Shown: positions 53,654 to 63,112 of the stretch, piece after piece
Position numbering within the stretch: the stretch's first letter is position 1
Layout of the letters: each line of letters starts with the position of its first letter
NCBI RefSeq assembly: GCF_036641015.1
Contig: NZ_JAVWFO010000001.1
Span: 1-64,000 of the forward strand
Origin: Anaerorhabdus sp036641015
GTDB taxonomy: Bacteria; Bacillota_I; Bacilli_A; Erysipelotrichales; Erysipelotrichaceae
DNA: 64,000 nucleotides
Reading direction: 5' to 3'
Notes under the pieces: generated by a model
Databases searched by the model: none
Seen by the model: the letters and a program-made list of their open reading frames with translations, nothing else
What the model was told of the DNA's origin: nothing
Translations under genes and position numbers: made by a program

Positions 53654-53671
53654 AGCCCCATTTAATGGGCT
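53654..53671 (-). terminator. tRNA-Arg terminator
   Basis: AGCCCCAT (53654-53661) pairs with ATGGGCT (53665-53671), with one bulged C; the minus strand then runs into eight T residues. It ends the tRNA transcript 12 bases downstream. Confidence 0.85.
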
Positions 53672-53682
53672 GATTTAACTAC

Positions 53683-53759
53683 TGGCGTCCTCGAAAGGAT
53701 TCGAACCTTCGACCGTACGCTTAGAAGGCGTATGCTCTATCCAACTGAGCTACGAGGAC
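53683..53759 (-). tRNA. tRNA-Arg (anticodon UCU)
   Basis: 77-base cloverleaf on the minus strand: acceptor GTCCTCG/CGAGGAC, D arm GCTCAGTTGGATAGAGC, anticodon stem TACGC/GCGTA with loop CTTCTAA giving anticodon TCT, T loop TTCGAAT, discriminator G and encoded CCA. It reads AGA codons, the main arginine codon in such AT-rich genomes. Confidence 0.97.
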
Positions 53760-53786
53760 ACTGCTATATTATAATAACAAAGCTGG

Positions 53787-54263
53787 CTACAATTTGCAAC
53801 CTAATTTGTAGTCTTTTCGTTCAATATCTATTTTATCATCCTCTATATTTATAATTGCATATGACGGAATACTACCATCACGATTTCTTGATATAGATCC
53901 TGGATTAACCAAATATATACCATCAACTACTCTTGTTTCAAATACATGGGTATGACCAAAACATACAATATCGCAATTGCAACTCTTAGCTTTATTTATT
54001 AGTAATTCACGGTTATCTAAAAACATTAGACGATGACCATGAGCTATAAGAATTCTATGACTTCCAAGTTCTATAATTTTTGACTCTGGTAAATCTCCAT
54101 AAAAATCATTATTGCCACGAACTGCCGCAAATCCTGCTAGATAATCTATTGGTAACTCACTGTCTCCACAATGTATAAAAGCTGCTGCATCTTGATGCAC
54201 CAGTTGAACTTCTTTTAATGGTTCTATTCTTCCATGATTATCACTAACTACTATTATTTTCAT
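53787..54263 (-). CDS. YfcE/MJ0936-type metallophosphoesterase
   Basis: 158 aa. Calcineurin-like phosphoesterase of the YfcE family: SDNHGR at residues 7-12 (metal ligands), HCGDSE, VRGNNDF, AHGHRL, and GHTHVFETR. It hydrolyses phosphodiesters or nucleotides; physiological substrate unknown. ATG 54263 is used with AGAGG upstream; the TTG at 54272 just after that site is too close. It shares a divergent region with the small membrane gene. Confidence 0.92.
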   Translation of the reverse strand: MKIIVVSDNHGRIEPLKEVQLVHQDAAAFIHCGDSELPIDYLAGFAAVRGNNDFYGDLPESKIIELGSHRILIAHGHRLMFLDNRELLINKAKSCNCDIVCFGHTHVFETRVVDGIYLVNPGSISRNRDGSIPSYAIINIEDDKIDIERKDYKLGCKL

Positions 54264-54331
54264 AAAACACAAACCTCTTTTAATAATGCATTTATAATTT
54301 TACTAGAAATCAAGAATTTATCAACTATAAC

Positions 54332-54360
54332 TTATCAATTACCATCTTATTTGCTATAAT
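54332..54360 (+). promoter_or_regulatory. Extended -10 promoter of the 97-aa membrane gene
   Basis: TTATCA (54332-54337), 17-base spacer, TATAAT (54355-54360) preceded by TGC, i.e. an extended -10. It lies 18 bases before the ATG. Confidence 0.6.
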
Positions 54361-54377
54361 ACATTTAGAGGTGCAAT

Positions 54378-54671
54378 ATGAATAACATTATAGATTTATA
54401 TAAAACATATATCAGTCCTATAGTAATTGGAGTTCTAATTATAACTATTGTAATAACAATTTTCTATTTAGTACGATTATTCTTAGGATGTAAAAGTTTA
54501 CTAAGTACCGTTGATGAAGTTATAGAAACAACCAATCAAGTACAAGACAATTTAGTTATGACAAAGAATAAAAAAGATTTAATGCAATATTACTTTAAAA
54601 AGAAAAAAGCGGAACTTAGCTTCTTAATATCCGCCCTATTCTTCCTTCATATTCTTAATCATAAAGACTAA
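54378..54671 (+). CDS. Small single-span membrane protein
   Basis: 97 aa with a hydrophobic helix at about 14-38 (IVIGVLIITIVITIFYLVRLFLG), then a helical cytoplasmic segment with LLSTVDEVIETTNQVQDNLVMTKNK that recalls DUF948-type proteins, and a second weak hydrophobic stretch at the end. AGAGGTG precedes the ATG. Function unknown. Confidence 0.65.
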   Translation: MNNIIDLYKTYISPIVIGVLIITIVITIFYLVRLFLGCKSLLSTVDEVIETTNQVQDNLVMTKNKKDLMQYYFKKKKAELSFLISALFFLHILNHKD

Positions 54672-54692
54672 AGAGAACTTACGTTCTCTTTT
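54671..54692. terminator. Bidirectional terminator
   Basis: AAGAGAAC-ttac-GTTCTCTT (54671-54690) between convergent genes; it overlaps the stop of the plus-strand gene and ends next to the VanY-type stop. T-rich flanks lie on both sides. Confidence 0.7.
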
Positions 54693-55689
54693 AATTTGCT
54701 ATTACTTCTCCTAAAGATAAGTTATTATCATGTAAATATCGTGCTAACTCATCTCCAACATACCGGAAATGATAGCTTTGCTCACTTTTATTAGTTAGAT
54801 ATGCATTCTCTACTTTGTATGATTGAACAAATCCATATAAATATGCATTTTCCAATAACCATTTATATTGCTCAGTTTTATCAAATTCTGAGTTAGCAAG
54901 TCCTCTTAAACAAAAATCGACAGCTAAACCTAATTGATGTTCACTATGTCCTGGCATAAATTCTACTTTGCCAGCATTCTCTCCATACTGTTGTATAGCA
55001 TCTTTATAGCGCTTATCTTGATCCGCATAAGAAATATATCCTTCCGACACAAATAATCCACCGCAAGAATTAAAAGAATTCAAATCAGTTTGGATAGCAT
55101 TACATAAATTTTGAATAGGTGTTTGTAATGCAGCATCTACTTGTATATATTTGTCATATAAAGTTGGAATATTATCATTAATTTGTTGTAAATTATAGGG
55201 TTTACGAATTGAAACAGTATGAATATCATCCACATAAGCATTTGGATTACCAGCATTAGTAACCAATATTGAGTTTGAATTATATGAATCACCATGATCT
55301 ATCCAATATGACAACTCATCAAATTTATAATAAACTAAGTAGTTTGCTAATGTGATTACATCCATATAATTCCTTGTTTTCTCAACCATTCTAACAATTG
55401 CAGCCGGAGTTTCATCCCACAACAATTTGTTTAACTCACGATATTCAGCAGCATGATATATATTAAAACCATCTTCTTGAATATACGCAATAAATGTTGC
55501 TGGCGCTATGGAGTATTCAATAATATATTCTATCTCTTGGTCGTTTAAATGTTCTCTAATTAAGCGATTATTTTCTTCATTTTTATATGGATAACGTGAT
55601 AATTTATCATAATTCACGTTCATAAAAGCAAGACATAAGATAGATATAACGAGAATCATGCTTACAAATATAGCACGTTTAGTTTTCAT
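54691..55689 (-). CDS. M15 family D-alanyl-D-alanine carboxypeptidase (VanY-like)
   Basis: 332 aa. N-terminal signal/anchor helix (AIFVSMILVISILCLAFMN), a linker domain with YYKFDEL, then a zinc peptidase domain: HSEHQLGLAVDF (SxHxxGxAxD ligands His and Asp, near 250-262) and YHFRYVG (third ligand). It trims the terminal D-Ala from peptidoglycan stem peptides outside the cell. ATG 55689 is chosen for AGAGGTG upstream; the GTG at 55698 overlaps that site. Confidence 0.9.
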   Translation of the reverse strand: MKTKRAIFVSMILVISILCLAFMNVNYDKLSRYPYKNEENNRLIREHLNDQEIEYIIEYSIAPATFIAYIQEDGFNIYHAAEYRELNKLLWDETPAAIVRMVEKTRNYMDVITLANYLVYYKFDELSYWIDHGDSYNSNSILVTNAGNPNAYVDDIHTVSIRKPYNLQQINDNIPTLYDKYIQVDAALQTPIQNLCNAIQTDLNSFNSCGGLFVSEGYISYADQDKRYKDAIQQYGENAGKVEFMPGHSEHQLGLAVDFCLRGLANSEFDKTEQYKWLLENAYLYGFVQSYKVENAYLTNKSEQSYHFRYVGDELARYLHDNNLSLGEVIAN

Positions 55690-55728
55690 CTCATTCACCT
55701 CTTTCAGTATTATATCATAATATTCTAC

Positions 55729-57486
55729 CTATGACTCTTTTAAAATTAGGTAAACATTCTCTGCAACTTCTTGAGGTAAAACTTCAGTTAATTCCTCTAT
55801 AGTAGCGCTTTTTATCTGTTTAAAACTTCCAAAATGTTTAAGTAGTTTTTTCTTTCTAACTTCACCAATTCCATCAATTTCATCAAGTATTGATTTTGTT
55901 TGGGCTTTTTGTCTTAGTTTTCGATGGTATGTAATCGCAAACCGATGCACTTCATCTTGCATTCTTGTTAATAGAAAGAAAAATGGGCTATTTTTATCAA
56001 TTATATTCAATTGACCATCTCGACTCATCATTCCAGATGTATTATGCTTATCATCCTTAACAAGACCAAACAATGGTATATCTAGCCCCAATGAATCTAA
56101 TATTGTTTTAGCTGCATCTATTTGTTGTTGACCACCATCTACCAAAATACAGTCCGGCATCCTTGCTTCTTCAATCATTAATCTATAATATCTTCTATAA
56201 AGCACTTCTTTCATTGAATCAACATCACTATTTGTAGTGTGTAATTTATAAATACGATATTCTGATTTATTTGGTTTTCCATCATCATAAACAACACATG
56301 CTGCAACTGTAAATGCACCAGATATATGACTATTATCAAATATTTCAACACGATGTATATCCCTTTTGGCTAATAATGTAAACTGATTCATTAACGACTC
56401 ATCATTCTCCGCTCTTGCTTCAACAACTTCAAACTTCAATATTAATTGCTTTTGTGCATTATTTTCAGCTAAATCTAATAACTTTTTACGATAACCCTTA
56501 CTCGGTACTGTAATTTTGGTTTCCAACGCCTCTTCAAGTATTGTAATATCCTCTAAATTTGGTAACACAATTTCTGGTGGCAATGGGTGCTTCTGATAAT
56601 ATTGCGTTACAAAAGATATAAATTCCTCTTCTGCTTGTCCATATAAAGGCGATAATGATAATTCACGTTCCAACAATTTTCCTTGACGAATAAAGAAGCC
56701 TTGAATAGATAAATATCCCTTATCCGCAAAATAACTAAATACATCACGATTAGATTTATCTTGTGTTTGTACCTGTTGCTTATCATTAGATACATGTTCT
56801 ATTGAATGAATTAAATCACGATATTCAATTGCTTTTTCAAATTGCATTTGTTCTGTTGCATCTGCCATTTTTCTCTGTAAGTCATCTAATATTTCTTTAT
56901 TATCACCATTTAAAAACCGTGTTATTTTTTCAACGATTTCTTGATATATATTTGGATCTACATCATATTCACATGGTCCTAAACATTGTCCTAAGTGATA
57001 ATATAAGCATACCTTTTTAGGCATTGTTTTACATTTTCTTAAAGGATATAAAGTTTGTAGTAATCGAATAGTTTGATGAGCTGCTGTTGCATCAGGAAAA
57101 GGACCAAAGTATTTTGCTCTTCGATCTTTTTTAGTCTCCCTTACTACTGTTAGTGTGGGATAATTTTCTTTTGTTAATTTGATATACGGATAAGTTTTAT
57201 CATCCATAAACATAATATTAAAACGTGGACGATGTTTCTTTATTAGATTTATCTCTAAAAGTAACGCTTCCTTTTCAGTTCTTGTTATAAAGAAATCAAA
57301 GTCACGTACATTACTTACCATTTTTGTAGTCTTAAAATCATGTGCACCAACGAAATATTGATTCACACGATTTTTCAATTTTTTTGCTTTACCAACATAG
57401 ATGATTGTTCCAGATGCATCTTTCATTAAATAACATCCAGGCTCCATAGGTAAATTTTGTAATTTAGCTTGTAAATCTTTATTCAT
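55729..57486 (-). CDS. uvrC: Excinuclease ABC subunit C
   Basis: 585 aa. GIY-YIG nuclease domain at the N-terminus (GCYLMKDASGTIIYVGKAKKLKNRV; key Tyr and Arg), UVR helical pair (about 200-235), RNase H-like 5' nuclease domain (about 380-500: DNSHISGAFTVAACVVYDDG and VDGGQQQIDAA), and a C-terminal HhH pair (DEIDGIGEVRKKKLLKHFGS). It incises either side of UvrAB-marked lesions. It starts 3 bases after mutS2, so the two repair genes share a transcript. Confidence 0.97.
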   Translation of the reverse strand: MNKDLQAKLQNLPMEPGCYLMKDASGTIIYVGKAKKLKNRVNQYFVGAHDFKTTKMVSNVRDFDFFITRTEKEALLLEINLIKKHRPRFNIMFMDDKTYPYIKLTKENYPTLTVVRETKKDRRAKYFGPFPDATAAHQTIRLLQTLYPLRKCKTMPKKVCLYYHLGQCLGPCEYDVDPNIYQEIVEKITRFLNGDNKEILDDLQRKMADATEQMQFEKAIEYRDLIHSIEHVSNDKQQVQTQDKSNRDVFSYFADKGYLSIQGFFIRQGKLLERELSLSPLYGQAEEEFISFVTQYYQKHPLPPEIVLPNLEDITILEEALETKITVPSKGYRKKLLDLAENNAQKQLILKFEVVEARAENDESLMNQFTLLAKRDIHRVEIFDNSHISGAFTVAACVVYDDGKPNKSEYRIYKLHTTNSDVDSMKEVLYRRYYRLMIEEARMPDCILVDGGQQQIDAAKTILDSLGLDIPLFGLVKDDKHNTSGMMSRDGQLNIIDKNSPFFFLLTRMQDEVHRFAITYHRKLRQKAQTKSILDEIDGIGEVRKKKLLKHFGSFKQIKSATIEELTEVLPQEVAENVYLILKES

Positions 57487-57488
57487 TT

Positions 57489-59789
57489 TTATCCTCTTAG
57501 TGTTACTACTGTAGCACCCGTTGATCCTTCACTTGGAGCACCTAATCTGAAACTTATAACATCGCGATCACTTTTAAGATAATCTTGTACTGCTTTTCTT
57601 AATGCTCCAGTACCATCTCCATGGATGATTCGTACCGTAGCCATGTGATTAAATTTAGCATCATCTAAATATTTTTGTAAAACAGGCATTGCTTCTTCAA
57701 TTCTCATACCAATAAGATTACACTCCAATTTGAATGATTGTATTTTTTCTGTTTTCATAGAGAAAACTTGTTTTGGTTTAATAATTTGTTTATGGGTATG
57801 TCGTATCTTATCTTTTGTTGATTTTACTGTAATTCCATTTAAATTTAAAGTTATTTGATTTTTATTAATTTGTATAATCTTAGCAATTTGTGATGATTGT
57901 TTGATTTCAACAGTTTGACCAACTTTATATTCTTTAACGTCAACTGTTTCTTCATCTTCTGTTTCATCTAATACATTTAATTTTTTCTTTATATCTAATA
58001 TTTCGTGATACTTACTATTTTCTTGTTTTTCACGCATTTCACTTAAGATATCTTGTGCTTCTTCTTTAATCATTTGTAAATAGTCATCTGCTGCTTGTTT
58101 AGCTTTTTCTAAACTTTTATCTTTCTCTTTTTCAATTCTTTCTTTTTCTATTGTTAATGCTTGAATCATTTCTGATTGAACTTGTTGTTGAACAAGTAAT
58201 TTTTCTTTAAGTTGCTCATTTTCAAGCACTTGTTTTTCTAGCTTTTCAATTAATTTATCTTCTTCTGTTTTTTGTTGATTTTTTAGAAACTCTGCATCCT
58301 TAATAACACTATCCTTAATATTAAAACGACGAGCTATTTCAAAGGCATTACTTTGACCAGTTAACCCTTCAACAAAGTGATAAGTTGGTACTAACTTTTC
58401 AACATCAAACTGTACTGATGATACCAATATGTCATCATGTCGCTTTCCATACGCTTTTAAGCGACCATAATGAGTAGTAGCAACAACTATGCACCCTTTA
58501 GCTCTTAAGTCGTTTAAAACAGCTATAGCAAGGCTCTCTCCCTCTTTGGGATCAGTTCCCGACCCAAGCTCATCTAACAATACAAAACTATCAGCAGTTG
58601 CATGTTGACTTACATCAGCTAACTTTGATAAATGAGCACTAAATGTACTTAATGATTCAACAACTGACTGATCATCTCCAATATCAACAAAAACATGATC
58701 AAAGAAAGGAATTGATGCTTCCTCTGCACATACTGGTATTCCACAATATGTAAGTAAAACAGCTAAGCCTAAACATTTTAAACTAACAGTCTTACCACCT
58801 GTATTGGGGCCTGTAATAAGTAATACTTTTTTTGGTTCTATGATTCGATACGTGTTCTCAACTACTTTTTTACGATCAATTAATGGATGACGAGTATTCT
58901 TTAAATAAATTGATTTTTCTTGAGTAAGTGATGCAACACATGCATCCTCTTTCTTTCCCCAACAAGCCTTCGCAAATAATGCATCTAAAATAGCACAAGT
59001 CTCTAAATTATTTAAACAATCTGTTGCGATTACACTAACCTCTTGACTACACTCCATGCAGATACGTTCTATCTCTTCTTGCTCTTGGTATAAATAAGAT
59101 TGCTTACGATTGTTTAACTCAACAAAACTACTAGGTTCAACATAAGCGGTTTGCCCTGATGCGCTCTCGCCATGAATAAAACCACCAAAACTATTCTTAT
59201 CTCCCGCTTTAACAAGAACCACAACACGATTATTTCTAGTAGTTACAATATTATCAATCATAGATGATGCATGTTTTTGCATAAAACGATTAGTTTCTAT
59301 CGATATTTCACCATCTATTTTCAATAATAATCTTCTTATTTGTCTTAACTCGGGACTCGCACTATCCAATATTTCACCAGAATCATCAAAACAAGATTCA
59401 AGTTTTTCTTGGACACTTTTAAAGATAACTATTGAAGATACTAAGTCTTCTAATTCTTCGCATTTTTCTTCTACACTCGTTTGATATGCAACTATCCCTC
59501 TACAAGCTCTTATATGATTTATTACAGATATAAAATCCAAAGGTGAAAGTGTCATACCTTTTTGTGCTTGCAAAAGAATTTTTGTGATGTCTTTTAAACC
59601 TGATAGTGGCATTGAAGAATATTTAACTGTACAATTTAAAGCCTCTTTAATACGAGCATTTTCTCTTCTAATAATCAAAGGACTAAAACTCGGTTCTAGC
59701 GCTTCTATTTTTTCACGCCCAAGACTAAAAGCACAAAAATTTGCTATTTGTGTTTTAATAGTCTCAAGTTCTATTCCTGCATATTTCAT
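57489..59789 (-). CDS. mutS2: MutS2 endonuclease/ATPase
   Basis: 766 aa. MutS core and clamp helices, ATPase domain with GPNTGGKTVSLK (Walker A, about 328-339), FVLLDELGSGTDPKEG (Walker B, about 403-418), a long coiled linker, and a C-terminal Smr domain (GMRIEEAMPVLQKYLD and RIIHGDGTGALR). MutS2 has no mismatch-binding domain; in Firmicutes it limits recombination and rescues collided ribosomes. The start overlaps the cvpA stop by one base. Confidence 0.96.
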   Translation of the reverse strand: MKYAGIELETIKTQIANFCAFSLGREKIEALEPSFSPLIIRRENARIKEALNCTVKYSSMPLSGLKDITKILLQAQKGMTLSPLDFISVINHIRACRGIVAYQTSVEEKCEELEDLVSSIVIFKSVQEKLESCFDDSGEILDSASPELRQIRRLLLKIDGEISIETNRFMQKHASSMIDNIVTTRNNRVVVLVKAGDKNSFGGFIHGESASGQTAYVEPSSFVELNNRKQSYLYQEQEEIERICMECSQEVSVIATDCLNNLETCAILDALFAKACWGKKEDACVASLTQEKSIYLKNTRHPLIDRKKVVENTYRIIEPKKVLLITGPNTGGKTVSLKCLGLAVLLTYCGIPVCAEEASIPFFDHVFVDIGDDQSVVESLSTFSAHLSKLADVSQHATADSFVLLDELGSGTDPKEGESLAIAVLNDLRAKGCIVVATTHYGRLKAYGKRHDDILVSSVQFDVEKLVPTYHFVEGLTGQSNAFEIARRFNIKDSVIKDAEFLKNQQKTEEDKLIEKLEKQVLENEQLKEKLLVQQQVQSEMIQALTIEKERIEKEKDKSLEKAKQAADDYLQMIKEEAQDILSEMREKQENSKYHEILDIKKKLNVLDETEDEETVDVKEYKVGQTVEIKQSSQIAKIIQINKNQITLNLNGITVKSTKDKIRHTHKQIIKPKQVFSMKTEKIQSFKLECNLIGMRIEEAMPVLQKYLDDAKFNHMATVRIIHGDGTGALRKAVQDYLKSDRDVISFRLGAPSEGSTGATVVTLRG

Positions 59790-60427
59790 TACTTACCTAC
59801 CTCATCTAAATGATTCTCCTCAAACCATTGTTTCAATTCTAAACGATCATTATCAGAAAAATCATTCATATCATCAAATAATTTATTTAATGATGAATTC
59901 TTTGAAAGTGGCTCTTCAATTTCTTCTACAAATGTACTAGCATAAGTCAATATTGGCTGTAACCAAGATTTTTCTACATATTGCCCTCCTTTTGGAAAAA
60001 TTGGCAATGTTAAAACAAAAGCTATTAATATCATCCATACTGTAGAATAAACAAAACTAAATAAAGAACCTGCTATTCCATTTAGTTGCTTAAGTATAGG
60101 AATATTTTGTAACACTTTTACTAATGGTCTTATTAAGAGTAACAATATTTTCAATACTATGAAAATTACTACAAACCACACAAATTGATTGATGTAATTG
60201 TAAATTGCATCCTGAAAAATTGTAGCTTGTAGCGGCATCAAGTCTTTTGGCCATATTGCAAAATATGTTGCAAGTACAGGTGAAAATAGCCACGACACAT
60301 AAATAATTACTAATAAACCTACTAAATCTAATAATTGTAATAAAAATCCTCTTTTATATCCTAAGATAAAATTGATACCATAAAATAAACAAATACCAAT
60401 ATTAATTACTAAAAATGTTACTTCCAT
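59789..60427 (-). CDS. CvpA family membrane protein
   Basis: 212 aa with four hydrophobic helices (about 2-20, 26-44, 68-92, 106-130), then a hydrophilic acidic tail. The YxNQFVWFVVIFIVLKI segment and GxxxGF-like spacing fit CvpA/colicin V production-type proteins. In Firmicutes it is usually found beside mutS2, as here. GAGAGG lies before ATG 60427; the TTG at 60442 lies on this site and is rejected. Role unknown. Confidence 0.87.
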   Translation of the reverse strand: MEVTFLVINIGICLFYGINFILGYKRGFLLQLLDLVGLLVIIYVSWLFSPVLATYFAIWPKDLMPLQATIFQDAIYNYINQFVWFVVIFIVLKILLLLIRPLVKVLQNIPILKQLNGIAGSLFSFVYSTVWMILIAFVLTLPIFPKGGQYVEKSWLQPILTYASTFVEEIEEPLSKNSSLNKLFDDMNDFSDNDRLELKQWFEENHLDEVGK

Positions 60428-60513
60428 TGTGGTACCTCTCAATCCATATAATAATAACTAATTATCATCGAATGTGCAAATACTATGGTATGATATACGC
60501 GAGGTAAAAAGAT

Positions 60514-61365
60514 ATGTCAACAATTACTCTTGTATTAACCGATACGCAAATAAATAAACTAAAAACAACATTTAGTGAATCCATAGTTTCAAAGACTCCT
60601 CCATATGCTCTTTATCAATTAAAAGTAGAAGGATGTGTCATTACTGCATATGAATCTAAAAAAGTTGTATTTCAAGGAAGTGATGCAGAAGTCTACGCAA
60701 GTCCCTTTCAAATTAAAAATACATTTAAAACACAGGCTGGAAGTGATGAAGTTGGTACAGGTGATTACTTTGGACCAATATGTGTTTGTGCTTGCATTGT
60801 AACTAACAAAAATAAAGATGCTTTAGCTAAATACGCTATCCAAGATTCAAAAGCATTAAAAGATGATTACATCCAACAAATCGCTCCCCAAATTATGAAG
60901 ACAGTTGAATATAGTTTGTTAATACTTGATAATGCAAAATACAATCAAGTTCAAGCAACTAACAACATGAATCAAATTAAAGCAAAATTACATAATCAAG
61001 CTTACGTAAACCTAGCAAAGAAAACAACATTGCCCAACTTTATAATCATCGATCAATTTACACCAGAAAAACTTTATTACAATTACATTAAAAATGAACC
61101 AAATATTATTAGAAATATCCATTTTGAAACTAAAGCTGAAAATAAATATCTTGCCGTAGCTTGTGCATCAGTAATCGCAAGACACGCTTTCCTTGAATGT
61201 TTAAAAAATTATGAAACACATTATGATATGACATTTCAAAAAGGTGCAAGCGACAAAGTAGATCAAAATGCTGCTGAATTCGTTAAACGATATGGAATAG
61301 AAGAACTAAAGAATGTCGCTAAACTACATTTCAAGAATACTGAAAAATTAAAGGAATACCTATAG
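60514..61365 (+). CDS. rnhC: Ribonuclease HIII
   Basis: 283 aa. N-terminal TBP-like substrate-binding domain (about 1-75), then RNase HII-type fold with GSDEVGTGDYFGPICV (DE at the start of the catalytic DEDE set), DSKALKDD, and IDQFTPE. It removes RNA from RNA-DNA hybrids. GAGGTA precedes the ATG. It is divergent from cvpA/mutS2, a usual rnhC neighbourhood. Confidence 0.95.
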   Translation: MSTITLVLTDTQINKLKTTFSESIVSKTPPYALYQLKVEGCVITAYESKKVVFQGSDAEVYASPFQIKNTFKTQAGSDEVGTGDYFGPICVCACIVTNKNKDALAKYAIQDSKALKDDYIQQIAPQIMKTVEYSLLILDNAKYNQVQATNNMNQIKAKLHNQAYVNLAKKTTLPNFIIIDQFTPEKLYYNYIKNEPNIIRNIHFETKAENKYLAVACASVIARHAFLECLKNYETHYDMTFQKGASDKVDQNAAEFVKRYGIEELKNVAKLHFKNTEKLKEYL

Positions 61366-61373
61366 GTATTCCT
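61352..61373. terminator. Bidirectional terminator between rnhC and the deaminase gene
   Basis: AGGAATACC-tata-GGTATTCCT (61352-61373) is a perfect 9-bp stem between convergent stop codons, with TTTAATTTTT on the minus side. Confidence 0.75.
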
Positions 61374-61849
61374 CATTTAATTTTAATATTTATGCTAATT
61401 TGTTCTTGTAATTGAACAAGTTCTACACCAGCTGCACACAACATTTTTTTACTAGCTTTTACAGCATCTGTGTCCGCGTATTTATCACACTCGTACACAA
61501 TTTTTTTAATACCTGATTGAATTATAGCTTTTGCACATTCATTACATGGAAATAAGGAAACATAAATCGCACAGTTATTAACTGGACGGGGACTATTTAA
61601 AATTGCATTTAACTCAGCATGAACAACAAAGGCATATTTACTTTCAAGCATTCCACCTTCTCTTCCCCATGGAAATTCATCATCGTTACAACCTCGAGGT
61701 AAGCCATTATAACCAATACTAACAACACGATGAGTATCATCAACAATAACAGCACCTACTTGCGTAGAAGGATCTTTAGATCGTAGTGCCGATAAATGTG
61801 CCATACCCATAAAATACTGGTCCCAATTTAATACGTTTTCTCTTTTCAT
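61373..61849 (-). CDS. Deoxycytidylate deaminase (ComEB-like)
   Basis: 158 aa. Zinc deaminase fold: HAELNAILN (zinc His and catalytic Glu, about 76-84) and PCNECAKAII (zinc Cys pair, about 101-110), with STQVGAVIVDD and SIGYNGLPRGCND. It converts dCMP to dUMP for thymidylate synthesis. AAGGGAA precedes the ATG. It lies 5 bases after the rhomboid gene. Confidence 0.93.
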   Translation of the reverse strand: MKRENVLNWDQYFMGMAHLSALRSKDPSTQVGAVIVDDTHRVVSIGYNGLPRGCNDDEFPWGREGGMLESKYAFVVHAELNAILNSPRPVNNCAIYVSLFPCNECAKAIIQSGIKKIVYECDKYADTDAVKASKKMLCAAGVELVQLQEQISINIKIK

Positions 61850-61854
61850 TATGT

Positions 61855-63111
61855 TTATTTCCCTTCTAAATTAAGTCCATAAAATTCACTTAATTTATTT
61901 TTCATACTATTACTATATCCATTTAACCCAACTGAATCAAGATAATCTAATACCGCAATATCCGTTCCCAAATACATCGGTTTAACATTATAATTTTGAA
62001 CACAACGGAATCCTAAAATACCTATTAATAATACAAAAGCTATTAAGGCATTTTGTCTAAGTAATTTCCATGATTTTTGTTTTGTTAACAATAACGAGAT
62101 AAACAATCCACCTACGAATCCACCAATATGTCCATACATTGAAACTCCCGGCATAAATGTTATTAACAAGTTAATTAATAAAGTAGAAAGGAAACTACGT
62201 GCCACTGCCGGATTATAAATTACTTTAGATTCAAACCCATAAACTAGCAACGCTGCCATAAATCCATATAACCCACCACTTAATCCAACTGTAACAACAT
62301 TATCTTGAGCAGCGAAAATAAATAAACTACCAAAAATTATTGACCCCAATAAAATGACAACATATTCCCATTTCTTATATAGTTTTTCAATAATACCACC
62401 TAATGAAATCAATGCAGCAGTATTCATCAATACGTGAAAGAAATCATAATGAACAAATCCAACAGTTAAGAAACGAAAGAATTCTCCTCCAGCTACAATA
62501 AACGCCTTATAATAACCACCCATTACAATACTCGCAGTAACTGCCGACCCATCACCACCAATAGAATTACTAATGAGGTTTGTTATTACAAAAATAATGA
62601 AACATATAATTGCAATGCCATACGTAATTAATGGTAATTGTTTAAGATTATTTTTTTTGATATTTCTTGGATCAAAATTATTAAATGCTTGTATTGTTTT
62701 TTCTTTTGTTTCATTTTCATTATCATTAATCTTTAAAATCATTGATTTAAAATCTGGAAATGTATTGGTAATATCAATTCCAGAGACATTTTCATTTGAA
62801 ATTGCAACCTGAACAAAGTTTTCATCTTCACTCTCTTCAACTAGTTCATCACTAATATGAATATCAAGTAACTTAACGTTTCTATGAAAAAAATCACATA
62901 TCGCTTTACTGGTTTCTAATAAACGAGATTTTTCAAACATTACAGATGATGCAGTTGATAAAGAAATACGAATTACAGGGTATTCTTCATTAATGCTACT
63001 ACCTAGCCATATCTCATGAGTATTGTGCTTAATCTCTACAAATTTATATTCATATTTCGTTACGAAATATTGAGCTAATTTCATAATGAGTAAATCTCTC
63101 TCAACTGCCAT
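61855..63111 (-). CDS. Rhomboid family intramembrane serine protease with N-terminal domain
   Basis: 418 aa. An N-terminal soluble domain of about 165 residues precedes a rhomboid core with seven helices. The catalytic Ser lies in GLSGGLYGFMAAL (about 275-287) and the His in GHIGGFVGGLF; HYDFFHVLMNTAAL holds the conserved loop. It is the YqgP/GluP type of Firmicutes, which cleaves membrane proteins within the bilayer. It starts immediately after the rluD stop. Confidence 0.92.
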   Translation of the reverse strand: MAVERDLLIMKLAQYFVTKYEYKFVEIKHNTHEIWLGSSINEEYPVIRISLSTASSVMFEKSRLLETSKAICDFFHRNVKLLDIHISDELVEESEDENFVQVAISNENVSGIDITNTFPDFKSMILKINDNENETKEKTIQAFNNFDPRNIKKNNLKQLPLITYGIAIICFIIFVITNLISNSIGGDGSAVTASIVMGGYYKAFIVAGGEFFRFLTVGFVHYDFFHVLMNTAALISLGGIIEKLYKKWEYVVILLGSIIFGSLFIFAAQDNVVTVGLSGGLYGFMAALLVYGFESKVIYNPAVARSFLSTLLINLLITFMPGVSMYGHIGGFVGGLFISLLLTKQKSWKLLRQNALIAFVLLIGILGFRCVQNYNVKPMYLGTDIAVLDYLDSVGLNGYSNSMKNKLSEFYGLNLEGK

Positions 63112-63112
63112 A

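Noticed and set aside
53683..53759. tRNA-Arg 3' end as an attachment site for the element represented by the recombinase fragment
   Set aside because: I did not find a second copy of the tRNA 3' sequence in the 49-53 kb region.
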